Shown piece by piece: positions 9,046 through 17,137 of a DNA stretch of 64,000 bases. A program made the translations under genes and the position numbers. The notes below the pieces were generated by a model, which did no database searches, was not told the DNA's origin, and saw only the letters and a program-made list of their open reading frames with translations. This DNA comes from CAYYWP01 sp050176585. GTDB lineage: Bacteria; Desulfobacterota; Binatia; HRBIN30; CADEER01. The DNA is taken from assembly GCA_050176585.1 (NCBI GenBank), contig JBFXHX010000007.1:62001-126000 (forward strand). Reading direction: 5' to 3'. Within the stretch, counting starts at the first letter, position 1. Each line of letters opens with the position of its first letter.

Positions 9046-9073
9046 TTGACAGCGAGCCAATCCGGCCGATAGA
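9046..9073 (+). promoter_or_regulatory. candidate sigma-70 promoter for the molybdopterin hydroxylase gene
   Basis: A perfect TTGACA at 9046-9051, then 16 bases, then GATAGA (three of six matches to TATAAT). It sits in a locally AT-richer stretch between the activator gene and the hydroxylase gene. The -35 is strong and the -10 weak. Confidence 0.3.
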
Positions 9074-9156
9074 CGCGCTGCGTCAATCACCGCGAGGATG
9101 GACTCGGGTGAGCAGCTGGCGCGAGCACGCGATTCACGCGTCGGCAGAGGACAGGG

Positions 9157-11550
9157 ATGGAAGGACAGGGAGTCCCACGCGGGGCAAGTGCAATCGTCGA
9201 ACGCCGCTATCTCGGCGAGGCCGCTCGCCGACTGAACATCGAACGGCTGCTCACCGGGCGCGGGCAGTACATCGGCGACCTCAAGCCGCCCGATGCGCTC
9301 CACATCGCCTTCGCGCGCAGCCCTCACGCGCACGCCCGTATCCAGTCGGTCGACACCGAAATGGCCGCTGCCCTGCGGGGCGTCGTCGCGGTATTTACCG
9401 GGCGCGATCTGCTCGAGCTGTACCGCCCGTTCCGCGTCGAATGCGCGCTGCCGGGTTATCGCGCCACTGAGCGCCCGGCGGTGGCCGTGAACACCGCCCG
9501 CTTCGTCGGCGAACCCGTCGCGGTCGTGCTCGCCGAAGATCGCTACATCGCGGAGGACGCGGCCGAGCTCGTGTCCGTGAACTACGACCCGCTGCCCGCG
9601 GTCGCCGACATGGAAGAGGCGATGCAGGCGAGCGCGCCGCGCGTGCACGAGACCATCGACAGCAACGTGCTCTTCCACACGGAGTTTTCCGGCGGAGACG
9701 TGGCCGAGGCCTTCTCGTCAGCCAAGCTCGTGCTGCGCGAGACGTTCCGCACCAACCGCGTGGCGGGCGTGCCGCTCGAGCCGCGCGGCTGCGTCGCGCA
9801 GTACGACGCGCGCCGGCAGCTCACGGTGTGGTCCTCCACGCAGGTGCCGCACCTCCTGCGCACGTCGCTGGCCGACCTGATGGGCTTTCCGGAGGAGCGC
9901 ATCCGGGTCATCGCGCCCGACGTCGGGGGCGGGTTCGGCACCAAGGCCCACGTCTATCCCGAAGAGCTGATCGTCGCCGCCCTCGCCGTCCGCCTCGGTC
10001 GCCCGGTGAAGTGGGTGCAGGATCGGCGCGAGGACCTGCTCACCAGCATTCATGCTCGCGACCATCTGTATCGGGTCGAGGTCGCCGTCGATGGCGAGGG
10101 CGTGATCCTCGGCGTCAAGCTCGAGCTGCTGACGAATGCCGGCGCGTATCCCTCGTACCCGTTCGGCTGCACGCTGGAACCGACCGGTGGCGCGCGCCTG
10201 CTGCCGGGTCCGTACCGATTCCGGAATTACACGTACGCGGCCTACGGCATTGCCACGAACACGTGCCCCTCCGGCGCCTACCGCGGGGTCGCACAGCCGA
10301 GCGCGATGCTGACGATCGAGGGCATGATGGATCGCATCGGGCGCGCCCTCGGGATCGACCCCGCCCAGGTCCGCTTCCGCAATCTCGTGCGGCCAGACGA
10401 GTTCCCGTTCGTGAACGCCGTCGGCGCGCGCTATGACACGGGCAGTTACACCGAAGCGCTCCAGCGCGCGCTCGCCGCCAGCGGATACGAGGCGTACCGC
10501 AAGCGCCAGCGCCCCGACCGCCTCGAGGACGGAAAGTACCGCGGCATCGGCATCTCGTGCTTCACCGAGATCACCGGTATCGGCCCGGGCGGCTGGGCGG
10601 CGCGCGGCGTCCGGCGCGTGCCGGGATTCGACAGCGCGCTCGTCCGCATCGAACCGAGCGGCCGGGTGAGCGCCGCCGTCAGCGCCGCCGACCAAGGCCA
10701 AGGACATGAAACCACCTTCGCCCAGCTCGTCGCCGACGCGCTCGGCGTGCGCATGGATGAGGTGACGGTCCTGGAGGGCGATACCAGCGTCGGCCCCTAC
10801 GGCACCGGCACGTTCGCCAGCCGGAGCGCGATTGCCACCGGCGGGGCGCTGGTCCAATCGTCCGCCGAGCTGCGCGGAAAGATGGTGCGCATTGCATCCC
10901 ACCTGCTGGAGGTGCGCGGCGAGGACATCGTCATCGCCGACGGCCGGGCGTTCGCGCGCGGCGCGCCGACCAAGAGCGTGACCGTGAAGGACATCGCCGA
11001 AGTGGCGTATTCCATGCGGCCGGGGCCGTTCCCCCCGGGCGAAGGTTTCGGCCTCGAGGCGACGGCCTATTACGGACCGCCGCCCGCCACGTTCGCGAAT
11101 GCGTCGCACATCGCCCAAGTCGCGGTCGATCCGGTAACCGGAGCCATCGAGATCGAGCGCTACATCGTAGTCCACGACTGCGGTCGCGTGATCAATCCCG
11201 CCGTCGTCGACGGGCAGATATACGGCGGCATGGTTCAGGGTCTCGGCGAAGTGTTTCTCGAAGCCATGGTGTACGACGCCGACGGGCAGCTCCTCACCGG
11301 GAGCTTGATGGACTACCTGCTTCCGTCGGCGATGGAAGCGCCGACGCTCGAGATCGAGCACCTCGAGACGCCATCCACTGACACCGTCGGCGGCTTCAAA
11401 GGGGTCGGCGAAGGCGGGCTGATCGGCGCGCTGCCTGCGCTCACCAACGCGGTGAATGACGCGTTGGCCGGTCTCGGGGTGACGGTGAACACCTTGCCGC
11501 TCAGCAATGCGCGCGTGCGGGATCTCGTGGAACACGGCAAGCGCGGCTAA
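9157..11550 (+). CDS. xanthine dehydrogenase-family molybdopterin-binding subunit
   Basis: A 797-residue large subunit of the molybdenum hydroxylase family (CoxL/aldehyde oxidase type), which inserts water-derived oxygen into heterocycles or aldehydes. Seen: N-terminal RRLNIERLLTGRGQYIGD, molybdopterin loops DVGGGFGTKAHVYPEE and QGQGHETTFAQL, and the C-terminal GVGEGGLIGALPA with the catalytic Glu. The active-site loop near residue 373 reads AYRGVAQP, not the AYRCSFR of true CO dehydrogenase, so CO oxidation is unlikely. The FAD-binding and 2Fe-2S subunits that normally accompany this protein are not next to it or anywhere in the window. ATG with AGAGG upstream. It is codirectional with the sigma-54 activator. 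N-heterocycle hydroxylation would fit the neighbouring catabolic operon, but that is inference. Confidence 0.9.
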   Translation: MEGQGVPRGASAIVERRYLGEAARRLNIERLLTGRGQYIGDLKPPDALHIAFARSPHAHARIQSVDTEMAAALRGVVAVFTGRDLLELYRPFRVECALPGYRATERPAVAVNTARFVGEPVAVVLAEDRYIAEDAAELVSVNYDPLPAVADMEEAMQASAPRVHETIDSNVLFHTEFSGGDVAEAFSSAKLVLRETFRTNRVAGVPLEPRGCVAQYDARRQLTVWSSTQVPHLLRTSLADLMGFPEERIRVIAPDVGGGFGTKAHVYPEELIVAALAVRLGRPVKWVQDRREDLLTSIHARDHLYRVEVAVDGEGVILGVKLELLTNAGAYPSYPFGCTLEPTGGARLLPGPYRFRNYTYAAYGIATNTCPSGAYRGVAQPSAMLTIEGMMDRIGRALGIDPAQVRFRNLVRPDEFPFVNAVGARYDTGSYTEALQRALAASGYEAYRKRQRPDRLEDGKYRGIGISCFTEITGIGPGGWAARGVRRVPGFDSALVRIEPSGRVSAAVSAADQGQGHETTFAQLVADALGVRMDEVTVLEGDTSVGPYGTGTFASRSAIATGGALVQSSAELRGKMVRIASHLLEVRGEDIVIADGRAFARGAPTKSVTVKDIAEVAYSMRPGPFPPGEGFGLEATAYYGPPPATFANASHIAQVAVDPVTGAIEIERYIVVHDCGRVINPAVVDGQIYGGMVQGLGEVFLEAMVYDADGQLLTGSLMDYLLPSAMEAPTLEIEHLETPSTDTVGGFKGVGEGGLIGALPALTNAVNDALAGLGVTVNTLPLSNARVRDLVEHGKRG

Positions 11551-11582
11551 CGCCGCGCCAGGCGACCATATCGCGTCGGCGC

Positions 11583-11610
11583 GCGGTGCGCCTCGTCAGA
11601 GGCGCACCGC
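11583..11610 (+). terminator. perfect 12-bp GC hairpin after the hydroxylase gene
   Basis: GCGGTGCGCCTC and its exact reverse complement, separated by GTCA, 33 bases after the stop codon. No T-tract follows, so it is not a classical intrinsic terminator. It could still end or stabilise the transcript. Confidence 0.45.
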
Positions 11611-11772
11611 CGTCGGCCCCATCGGCTCCGTGCAACCGGCGCCGCGGCCCATGCCATCGCCCGTCTGGGTGCTGCGGTGCGCCCCTCTTGATGGCCACCG
11701 CGGTTTGGGACGAAAAGGAGAACTGCCGCGGGTGCCGAGTGCGCGCACGCCTGAAGCTGACGCGGAGGCGCG

Positions 11773-12147
11773 ATGAAGATCAGACACCTCGATCACTTCG
11801 GTCTCGACGTAGCCGACCTCGCCCGAGCCGAGGCGTTCTATACGGACATCCTCGGTATGACGGTCGCGATGCGGCTGGACGATCAGGTCTTACTGCGCTA
11901 CGCCGACGGCGCGTGCGCGCTCTTTTTGAACCCGGATCGCCCACCGGGGCGGATCGAGCAGATTCACCACCCACTCGGGCTCAGCCACCATTGCTTCGAG
12001 GTCGATTACGCCGACCTGCGGGAAGCCGAGCAGCTCTTCAAAGCGCGCGGCATCCCGCACCACGCCCCGATCGATTGGGGAGATCACGACTGCCTGTATT
12101 TCCTGGATCCAGATGGCAACCTGCTCGAGCTGCTCGGTTATCGCTGA
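11773..12147 (+). CDS. VOC-family (glyoxalase/extradiol-fold) protein
   Basis: A 124-residue single-domain protein of the vicinal oxygen chelate superfamily. It opens with the typical IRHLDHFGLDVADLARAEAFY and DILGMTVAMR and ends in LYFLDPDGNLLELLGY, which supplies the last metal ligand (Glu); the first ligand is the His of LDHFGL. The domain contains both beta-alpha-beta-beta-beta modules, so it is complete and would work as a dimer. Family members are glyoxalases, fosfomycin-resistance enzymes, isomerases or extradiol dioxygenases, and the substrate cannot be chosen from sequence. ATG with GGAGG a few bases ahead. It lies 222 bases after the molybdopterin hydroxylase gene and ahead of a flavin oxidase gene. 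Confidence 0.85.
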   Translation: MKIRHLDHFGLDVADLARAEAFYTDILGMTVAMRLDDQVLLRYADGACALFLNPDRPPGRIEQIHHPLGLSHHCFEVDYADLREAEQLFKARGIPHHAPIDWGDHDCLYFLDPDGNLLELLGYR

Positions 12148-12316
12148 GCGAGCGGGGGCTCGGCGGCCGCGCAATAGCTGTTGTCCCGGCTGGCTACACG
12201 CGTAGCGCCGGAGCTACGGGATCCGGCCGGAGCACCGGCATCCTCGGACGGCACCATCCTTGCTCGCCAAAGCCTCGCGCGCTGCGACCTGGCGTGCAGA
12301 ATGGGGGATTGCTGAG

Positions 12317-13708
12317 ATGGACATAAAAACATTGCAGAGTCGCATTGCGGGCACGGTCACGTTGTCGTCCGACCCCGCTTACGAACAGTTGCGGCGCGAC
12401 ATGGTCTGGCACGAGCTCAAGCCCACGCGCCGTCCCGCCGCGATCGTGCAGGTGGCAAACGAGCAAGACGTGGTCGAATCCGTCCGCTTCGCGCGCGAGC
12501 AGAATCTGAACGTCGCGGTACATGGCGCCGGGCACAACTGGTGCGGGTTCTCGCTGCGCGACGGCAGCTTGATGATCGACCTCGGCCGGTTAACCAACTA
12601 CTCGATCGATCGCGAGAAGCGCACCGCGTGGATCCAGCCGATCGTGCGCAGTCGCGACTTCAACCGCGAGTTATACGCGCAGGGGCTGGCATTCCCGGTC
12701 GGACATTGCCCGACGGTGCCGCTCGGCGGGTTTCTGCTGAACGGCGGCCTCGGCTGGAACTCGAACGCCTGGCGGCCGGGCTGTTACAGCGTGGAGGCCA
12801 TGGACATCGTCACCGCCGACGGCAACCTCGTGCGGGCGAGCGAGACGGAGAACCCCGAGTTGCTGTGGGCCGCGCACGGGTGCGGGCCCGGGTTCTTCGG
12901 CGTCATCACGAAGCTCTTCCTCAAGCTGCGGCCGCTGCCCGGCGGCATTCGCACCACCACGCACTACTACCCGGTGCAGAAGAGCGTGGAGGTCGGCGAG
13001 TGGTTCTCCACCGTGATCGGCAAGCTGCCCGAAGACGTCGAGGTGTTGATCTTCTTCGCGCCGGCACCCGCCGACCTCGCTGCGCAAGCGAAATCGGGCA
13101 ACGGCTACGTCTGTATCTTGAGCGCCACGAGCTTCCTCGACACCGAAAAGGAATCGAGCGCGGCGCTGTCGGTATTGGATGGCGCCCCCGCGGCATTGGA
13201 ATGCCTCAAGAAGGAGGCAAACCAGCCCACCACGGTCGACGCCTTGCTCGAGTTCGGCAGCCAGCTCTGGCCGGAGCGCCATCGCTACGTGTCGGACACG
13301 GTGTGGACGAACGTGCCGGCGCCGGAGTTGTTGCGGCCGTTGCGCGATCATTTCCTGAAAGCTCCGTCGTCGAAATCGCTCGGCACGGTGTGGTTCTCGA
13401 CCGGCCCGAACGGCGTCGCCTCTCCGCAACCTGACGCCGCGTACTCGATGGGCGGCAGGAACCTGACGCTGTGCTACGCCATCTGGGAAGGGCCCGAAGG
13501 CGACGCGGCGCATGTCGGCTGGCACGATCAGATGATGGCGGCGCTCGAGCCGATCGCGGTCGGCCATTACGTCGGCGAATCCGAGATCGTGCGCCGGCCG
13601 CACCACCACGAGCGCTCATTCGCCCAGCCGAACTGGGAGCGCCTGAAGCAGTTGCGCAAGAAGTACGATCCCGACGGGCTCTTCCTCGGGCCGTTCACGC
13701 GCGGCTGA
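12317..13708 (+). CDS. FAD-dependent oxidase, berberine-bridge-enzyme-like
   Basis: A 463-residue flavoprotein of the PCMH-type FAD-binding family with a BBE C-terminal segment. The residues that attach FAD covalently at two points appear present: His in VHGAGHNWCG (8-alpha link) and Cys in VGHCPTVPLGGF (6-S link). The C-terminal RLKQLRKKYDPDGLFLGP is the BBE motif. Such enzymes oxidise alcohols, amines or sugars and pass electrons to O2. The start is ATG at 12317 (MDIKTL), with a GGGGG stretch upstream; the longer frame begins in the intergenic region. No signal peptide is seen, so it is probably cytoplasmic. It precedes an NTF2-like gene by 69 bases. Confidence 0.88.
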   Translation: MDIKTLQSRIAGTVTLSSDPAYEQLRRDMVWHELKPTRRPAAIVQVANEQDVVESVRFAREQNLNVAVHGAGHNWCGFSLRDGSLMIDLGRLTNYSIDREKRTAWIQPIVRSRDFNRELYAQGLAFPVGHCPTVPLGGFLLNGGLGWNSNAWRPGCYSVEAMDIVTADGNLVRASETENPELLWAAHGCGPGFFGVITKLFLKLRPLPGGIRTTTHYYPVQKSVEVGEWFSTVIGKLPEDVEVLIFFAPAPADLAAQAKSGNGYVCILSATSFLDTEKESSAALSVLDGAPAALECLKKEANQPTTVDALLEFGSQLWPERHRYVSDTVWTNVPAPELLRPLRDHFLKAPSSKSLGTVWFSTGPNGVASPQPDAAYSMGGRNLTLCYAIWEGPEGDAAHVGWHDQMMAALEPIAVGHYVGESEIVRRPHHHERSFAQPNWERLKQLRKKYDPDGLFLGPFTRG

Positions 13709-13724
13709 GCCGCACTCCAGAATC

Positions 13725-13757
13725 GCGGGCGGCGGCGCCGTATGGCGCGCCGCCCGC
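13725..13757 (+). terminator. 10-bp GC hairpin between BBE-like and NTF2-like genes
   Basis: GCGGGCGGCG and its exact reverse complement, with an inner GCC/GGC pair closing a short loop, 17 bases after the stop codon. No T-tract follows. It may be a terminator or processing site. Confidence 0.4.
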
Positions 13758-13777
13758 GTCGGAATGGGGAGGAATCC

Positions 13778-14215
13778 ATGGCAAGTGAAGATGAGAAGGC
13801 GGTGGGCGCGCTCCCGCACCAGTTGGTCGACGCAATGAACGCGCGCGATCTCGACGGGATCATGGCAGTCTACGTCCCCGACGAGAGCCTGTTCGTGTTC
13901 GACACCATGCCGCCGCGCGCGTTCGTCGGCGCGCGCGCGTACCGGGATGCGTTCGCCGGCCTGCTGGCGGCGTTTCCGGGACCGACGACCTATACAGTCC
14001 TCGAGCCGGCGGTGATCGCCGATGACAAGCTCGGCTGGGTCCACTGGGTGTGTAACATGCGTGGCACCGCGAAGGACGGCAGCACGGCGGAGATGAACTT
14101 CCGGCTGACCAGTTGCGCGCGGAAGGTCGGCGGCAAGTGGCTGGTCCTGCACGAGCACGTATCGTTTCCGGTAAACCTGACCACCGGGCAAGCGGACTTT
14201 CTCGCCCAGCCCTGA
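13778..14215 (+). CDS. NTF2-like / SnoaL-like protein (YybH type)
   Basis: A 145-residue protein with the NTF2-like cone fold. It begins LPHQLVDAMNARDLDGIMAVY, then ESLFVFDT, and ends with GGKWLVLHEHVSFPV, the pattern of the YybH/DUF4440 group. Some such proteins are small enzymes (dehydratases, isomerases), others bind small ligands; no catalytic set is certain here. The start is ATG 13778 because GGGGAGG lies just upstream; the longer frame from 13742 is not supported by a ribosome-binding site. It lies between a flavin oxidase and a gluconokinase and may have an accessory role in the oxidase pathway, though nothing proves this. Confidence 0.8.
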   Translation: MASEDEKAVGALPHQLVDAMNARDLDGIMAVYVPDESLFVFDTMPPRAFVGARAYRDAFAGLLAAFPGPTTYTVLEPAVIADDKLGWVHWVCNMRGTAKDGSTAEMNFRLTSCARKVGGKWLVLHEHVSFPVNLTTGQADFLAQP

Positions 14216-14285
14216 GCACTCCGAGATTCCGCACTCGAACCGTACGCGCGGCGAGCGCCCGCGGAAACCGGCGCGCCGCTGGCCG

Positions 14286-14819
14286 GTGTCACCGAGACCC
14301 ACGGCGGCGCGCCCTCTTGCGCCGAAGCTGATCGTGCTGATCGGCGCGGCGGGGTCGGGAAAGACCACCGTCGGCCGCCTCCTCGCGGAGCGCATCGGAG
14401 CGGCGTTCCGCGATGCGGATGATTTTCACCCACCCGCGAACCTCGCCAAGATGCACCGCGGCGAGCCCTTGACCGATGCCGACCGCGCGCCGTGGCTCCG
14501 CGAGCTCCACGCGCTGCTACGCCGGCACGCCGCCGAGCGCGAGCCCCTCGTGCTCGCCTGTTCGGCGCTGAAGCGCGACTACCGCCGCCGCCTCGGCCGC
14601 GCCCTGCCCAGCCTGCGCTTCGTCCACCTGAGCGTGCCACCCGCCGAGCTCGCCCGCCGCCTGGCCGCCCGCACCGGCCATTTCTTCCGGCCCGAGCTGC
14701 TCGGAAGCCAACTCGCCGCCCTGGAGCAATCCACGGACGCCCTCGTCATCGACGCCGCGCGCCCGTCGGAGATAGTGGCCGATGAGATCGCCGCGGCACT
14801 GGCCGGCTCCGCCGAGTAA
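14286..14819 (+). CDS. gntK: gluconokinase (GntK/thermoresistant type)
   Basis: A 177-residue P-loop kinase that phosphorylates D-gluconate to 6-phosphogluconate with ATP. The P-loop GAAGSGKTTVGRLLAE is followed by FRDADDFHPPANLAKMHRGE, the signature of gluconokinase, then DADRAPWLREL and CSALKRDYRRRL. Length is normal for this single-domain enzyme. The start is a GTG at 14286; there is no good ribosome-binding site, so the first ten residues are uncertain. Its 6-phosphogluconate product enters the pentose phosphate or Entner-Doudoroff pathways; the transketolase gene in the window is 29 kb away and not linked. Codirectional with its neighbours but spaced enough to have its own promoter. Confidence 0.87.
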   Translation: MSPRPTAARPLAPKLIVLIGAAGSGKTTVGRLLAERIGAAFRDADDFHPPANLAKMHRGEPLTDADRAPWLRELHALLRRHAAEREPLVLACSALKRDYRRRLGRALPSLRFVHLSVPPAELARRLAARTGHFFRPELLGSQLAALEQSTDALVIDAARPSEIVADEIAAALAGSAE

Positions 14820-14980
14820 ATTTCGCAGACCATCGTCTTCTCGTACCGACAAGCCTGCCGAACGCCTGCGACGCGGAAAGCCCCGTAGTGCGATCCCCCG
14901 AATGGCGCTATTGTTCGGCACACCGCTCGCGTGGTGAAGCCGATGACGAGAGAAGCAGGCGATAAGTTGCGAGGTAATGC

Positions 14981-15397
14981 ATGAGTATCGCAGTGCCGTT
15001 GGAAGGCTTGCGCGCTGCTCTCAGCGATCGCAGAGCGCAGGCTTACCTGCTCACGGTCGCCGAGGACGCCCGCCCGCACGCGGTGCTCGTGACCGTGCAG
15101 TGGGTAGGTGACCTGCTGTCTGCCGATGTCGGCAAGCGCAGCGCGTCGAACGCCACAGCGCGACCGTCCGTGTCGCTGCTCTATCCGGTATGGGCGGACG
15201 GCGACTACAGCCTGATCGTCGATGGAACCGCCGTGGTCGGGTCACGAGAGAACGGGGATCATGTGCTGATCACGCCGATAAAGGCCGTGCTGCACCGCCC
15301 CGCAGCAGCGCCCGTTCCGGGATCGGCCTGCGGCGCTGACTGCGTTCCCGTCCTGCCGGCGTCGAGAGCGCGAGGGGCTCAGCAGCCTGACGGGTGA
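14981..15397 (+). CDS. PPOX-class pyridoxamine 5'-phosphate oxidase-like protein
   Basis: A 138-residue split-barrel protein of the PPOX superfamily, which binds FMN, F420 or heme. The pattern YLLTVAEDARPHAVLVTV, then SASNATARPSVSLLYP and DYSLIVDGTAVV, matches the small pyridoxamine-phosphate-oxidase-like group. The ending HRPAAAPVPGSACGADCV is also typical; the last 14 residues after it look like an extension of the frame. ATG with GAGG six bases upstream. The role cannot be given: relatives include F420-dependent reductases and heme-utilisation proteins. It stands alone with about 160 bases before and 486 bases after it. Confidence 0.75.
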   Translation: MSIAVPLEGLRAALSDRRAQAYLLTVAEDARPHAVLVTVQWVGDLLSADVGKRSASNATARPSVSLLYPVWADGDYSLIVDGTAVVGSRENGDHVLITPIKAVLHRPAAAPVPGSACGADCVPVLPASRARGAQQPDG

Positions 15398-15883
15398 ACA
15401 TCAGGGCACTGTGGAAGAGCGGGTAGATGTTGGACCGCATCGATCTGCCCGCCATGGCATGCACGCTTGGGCAAGCGGTACCACGGCGATCGCAGATGAT
15501 GATCTGCACCAGCGCGGCGCCGCCAGCCGTGCGCCCATCGGCACGCGGCGCACTGCTCGGCCCTAAAGCGCGGTTCGGCTGTTGAGCTCGGGTGCACCCA
15601 CGTCGGTTTCAAGATCGACGCAGATCCCACGCAGTACTTTTGTTGACGGACTACGCCGGTCGGGTGCATGGTTACTGCATGTCGCGGACCGATCGGTCGG
15701 AGCGCGGCTTTTGTCCCGGCCAGCGGGTGGATCGCGGCGAAGCGCTGGCCCAGACCCAGACCCGCAATGGTCGCGCCAGTTTCGCGTTCGGTTCGGTGCG
15801 CGCGCTGTGCCTAGTCCAGACGACGTCGGCAACCTCAACTGGTTCGTACCGCGGCGCCACGTGATTCGCCCGAGGGTATCCCG
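15398..15883. other. 486-bp noncoding stretch
   Basis: No convincing gene on either strand; the short frames here lack family features and ribosome-binding sites. It holds a 12-bp perfect palindrome GACCGATCGGTC at 15688-15699 and a short hairpin GCAGAT-GATG-ATCTGC near 15492-15507. Either could be an operator or processing site, but nothing links them to a gene. Confidence 0.5.
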
Positions 15884-16846
15884 ATGCCAACGATGCCGAT
15901 CATCGACCTCTTGCCCTGGTGGGAAGGGACACCGAGCGGTCGCCGCCATGTGGCTGGTGCGGTCGACGAGGCGCTGCGCGACGTCGGCTTCCTTTTAATC
16001 GCCAACCATCGAATCCCGCCGCATCTGACTGCAGCCGCCCGCGTCGCGGCAAAAAGCTTCTTCGCATTGCCGCCGGAGGTGAAGGCCGCGTACTCGGTCG
16101 ATCCCGCCGTGTACCGCGGATGGGCCGGGCCTGGCAGCCAATCGAATTCGGCGTCATACGGCATCGACACGCCGCCCGATCTGAAAGAGACGTTCTCCGT
16201 CGGTCCTTTCGACGTGCCCGATGACGAATACCACCGGACCGCCGGTGCATGGTTCGCCCCGAACCGACTACCCCCCGACCGGCCGGACATCACGGACGGG
16301 CTCCGCGGCTGGTACACCGCCTTGGCGGCCCTTGCGTACGAAATCCTGCAGATCTTCGCCGTCGGGCTCGGTCTACACCCGCAAGCGCTGCAGCGCCATT
16401 GCGAGCGCCCGGTGAGCTTGCTGTCCGTCAACTGGTATCCGCCGTATACGGCTACGCCGCCGGAGGTCGGCCAGTTTCGGGCCGGACCGCACACCGACTT
16501 CGGCACCCTCACGATCGTCGATCGCCAGCCTGGCGTCGCCGGCCTGCAAGTCCAGGACGACGCGGGCGAGTGGCGCGACGCGCCGGTCGTTCCGGGCACG
16601 CTCACCGTGAACATCGGCGACCTGATGGCGCTCTGGACCGGCGGCCGCTGGCGCAGCACCCGGCACCGCGTCTTGCCCCCGTCACCGGACGCGCCGAATG
16701 AAGAGCTCGTGTCGCTGATCTTCTTCCACGAAGCCGACTACGACGCGGTGATCACGCCGCTCACCAACGCCGCTGGGATCGACGCGGAGCCGGTCATCGC
16801 CGGCGAGTACCTGCGCAAGAAGCTCGACAAGCTCGGGCTCAATTAG
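15884..16846 (+). CDS. 2-oxoglutarate/Fe(II) oxygenase, isopenicillin N synthase-like
   Basis: A 320-residue oxygenase of the IPNS-like 2OG-Fe(II) family. The jelly-roll iron ligands are visible: His and Asp in GPHTDFGTLTIV (about residue 205) and the distal His in TRHRVLPP, with an RxS-like 2-oxoglutarate anchor region toward NEELVSLIFF. The N-terminal DIOX_N part (MPTMPIIDLLPWW, EALRDVGFLLIANHRI) is complete. These enzymes hydroxylate, desaturate or cyclise small molecules; the substrate is unknown. ATG with GAGGG about seven bases ahead. It is isolated by 486 bases upstream and 291 bases downstream and is therefore probably a single-gene transcript. Confidence 0.9.
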   Translation: MPTMPIIDLLPWWEGTPSGRRHVAGAVDEALRDVGFLLIANHRIPPHLTAAARVAAKSFFALPPEVKAAYSVDPAVYRGWAGPGSQSNSASYGIDTPPDLKETFSVGPFDVPDDEYHRTAGAWFAPNRLPPDRPDITDGLRGWYTALAALAYEILQIFAVGLGLHPQALQRHCERPVSLLSVNWYPPYTATPPEVGQFRAGPHTDFGTLTIVDRQPGVAGLQVQDDAGEWRDAPVVPGTLTVNIGDLMALWTGGRWRSTRHRVLPPSPDAPNEELVSLIFFHEADYDAVITPLTNAAGIDAEPVIAGEYLRKKLDKLGLN

Positions 16847-16875
16847 CGCCCGACCGGTGGGGGACGCGCGCGTTA

Positions 16876-16892
16876 GGCGCGCTTCGCGCGCC
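16876..16892 (+). terminator. 7-bp GC hairpin after the 2OG oxygenase gene
   Basis: GGCGCGC, loop TTC, GCGCGCC, starting 30 bases after the stop. No T-tract. Weak terminator candidate. Confidence 0.3.
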
Positions 16893-17137
16893 GGGTCGCC
16901 ACAGGTGCGGCGGGGACACCAGGACGCAATGGTGAGCGCGCACCGGCGCGGAGGCTGCGCCGATGATCGCGAGCAGGCGGTCTCCACGCCCTGCGCCTCT
17001 GCGGTAAATCGTTCCGCTAGCGCGTCATCTTTGCCGAGCGTAGCAGCTGAATTCTTGCAAGCAGAAAGTTGCCGGGCCCTCTCGCTGAAACCGGGAATCG
17101 GGGATACGGATGGAGTGCGGGAGCCGGAGAGCCAGCG

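Noticed and set aside
9157..11550. Form I CO dehydrogenase large subunit
   Set aside because: The active-site loop is AYRGVAQP, not AYRCSFR, and the CoxM and CoxS genes are absent.
15379..15864. Short reading frames on both strands in the 15.4-15.9 kb gap
   Set aside because: They lack ribosome-binding sites, known motifs and sensible amino-acid composition; they look like chance frames in GC-rich DNA.
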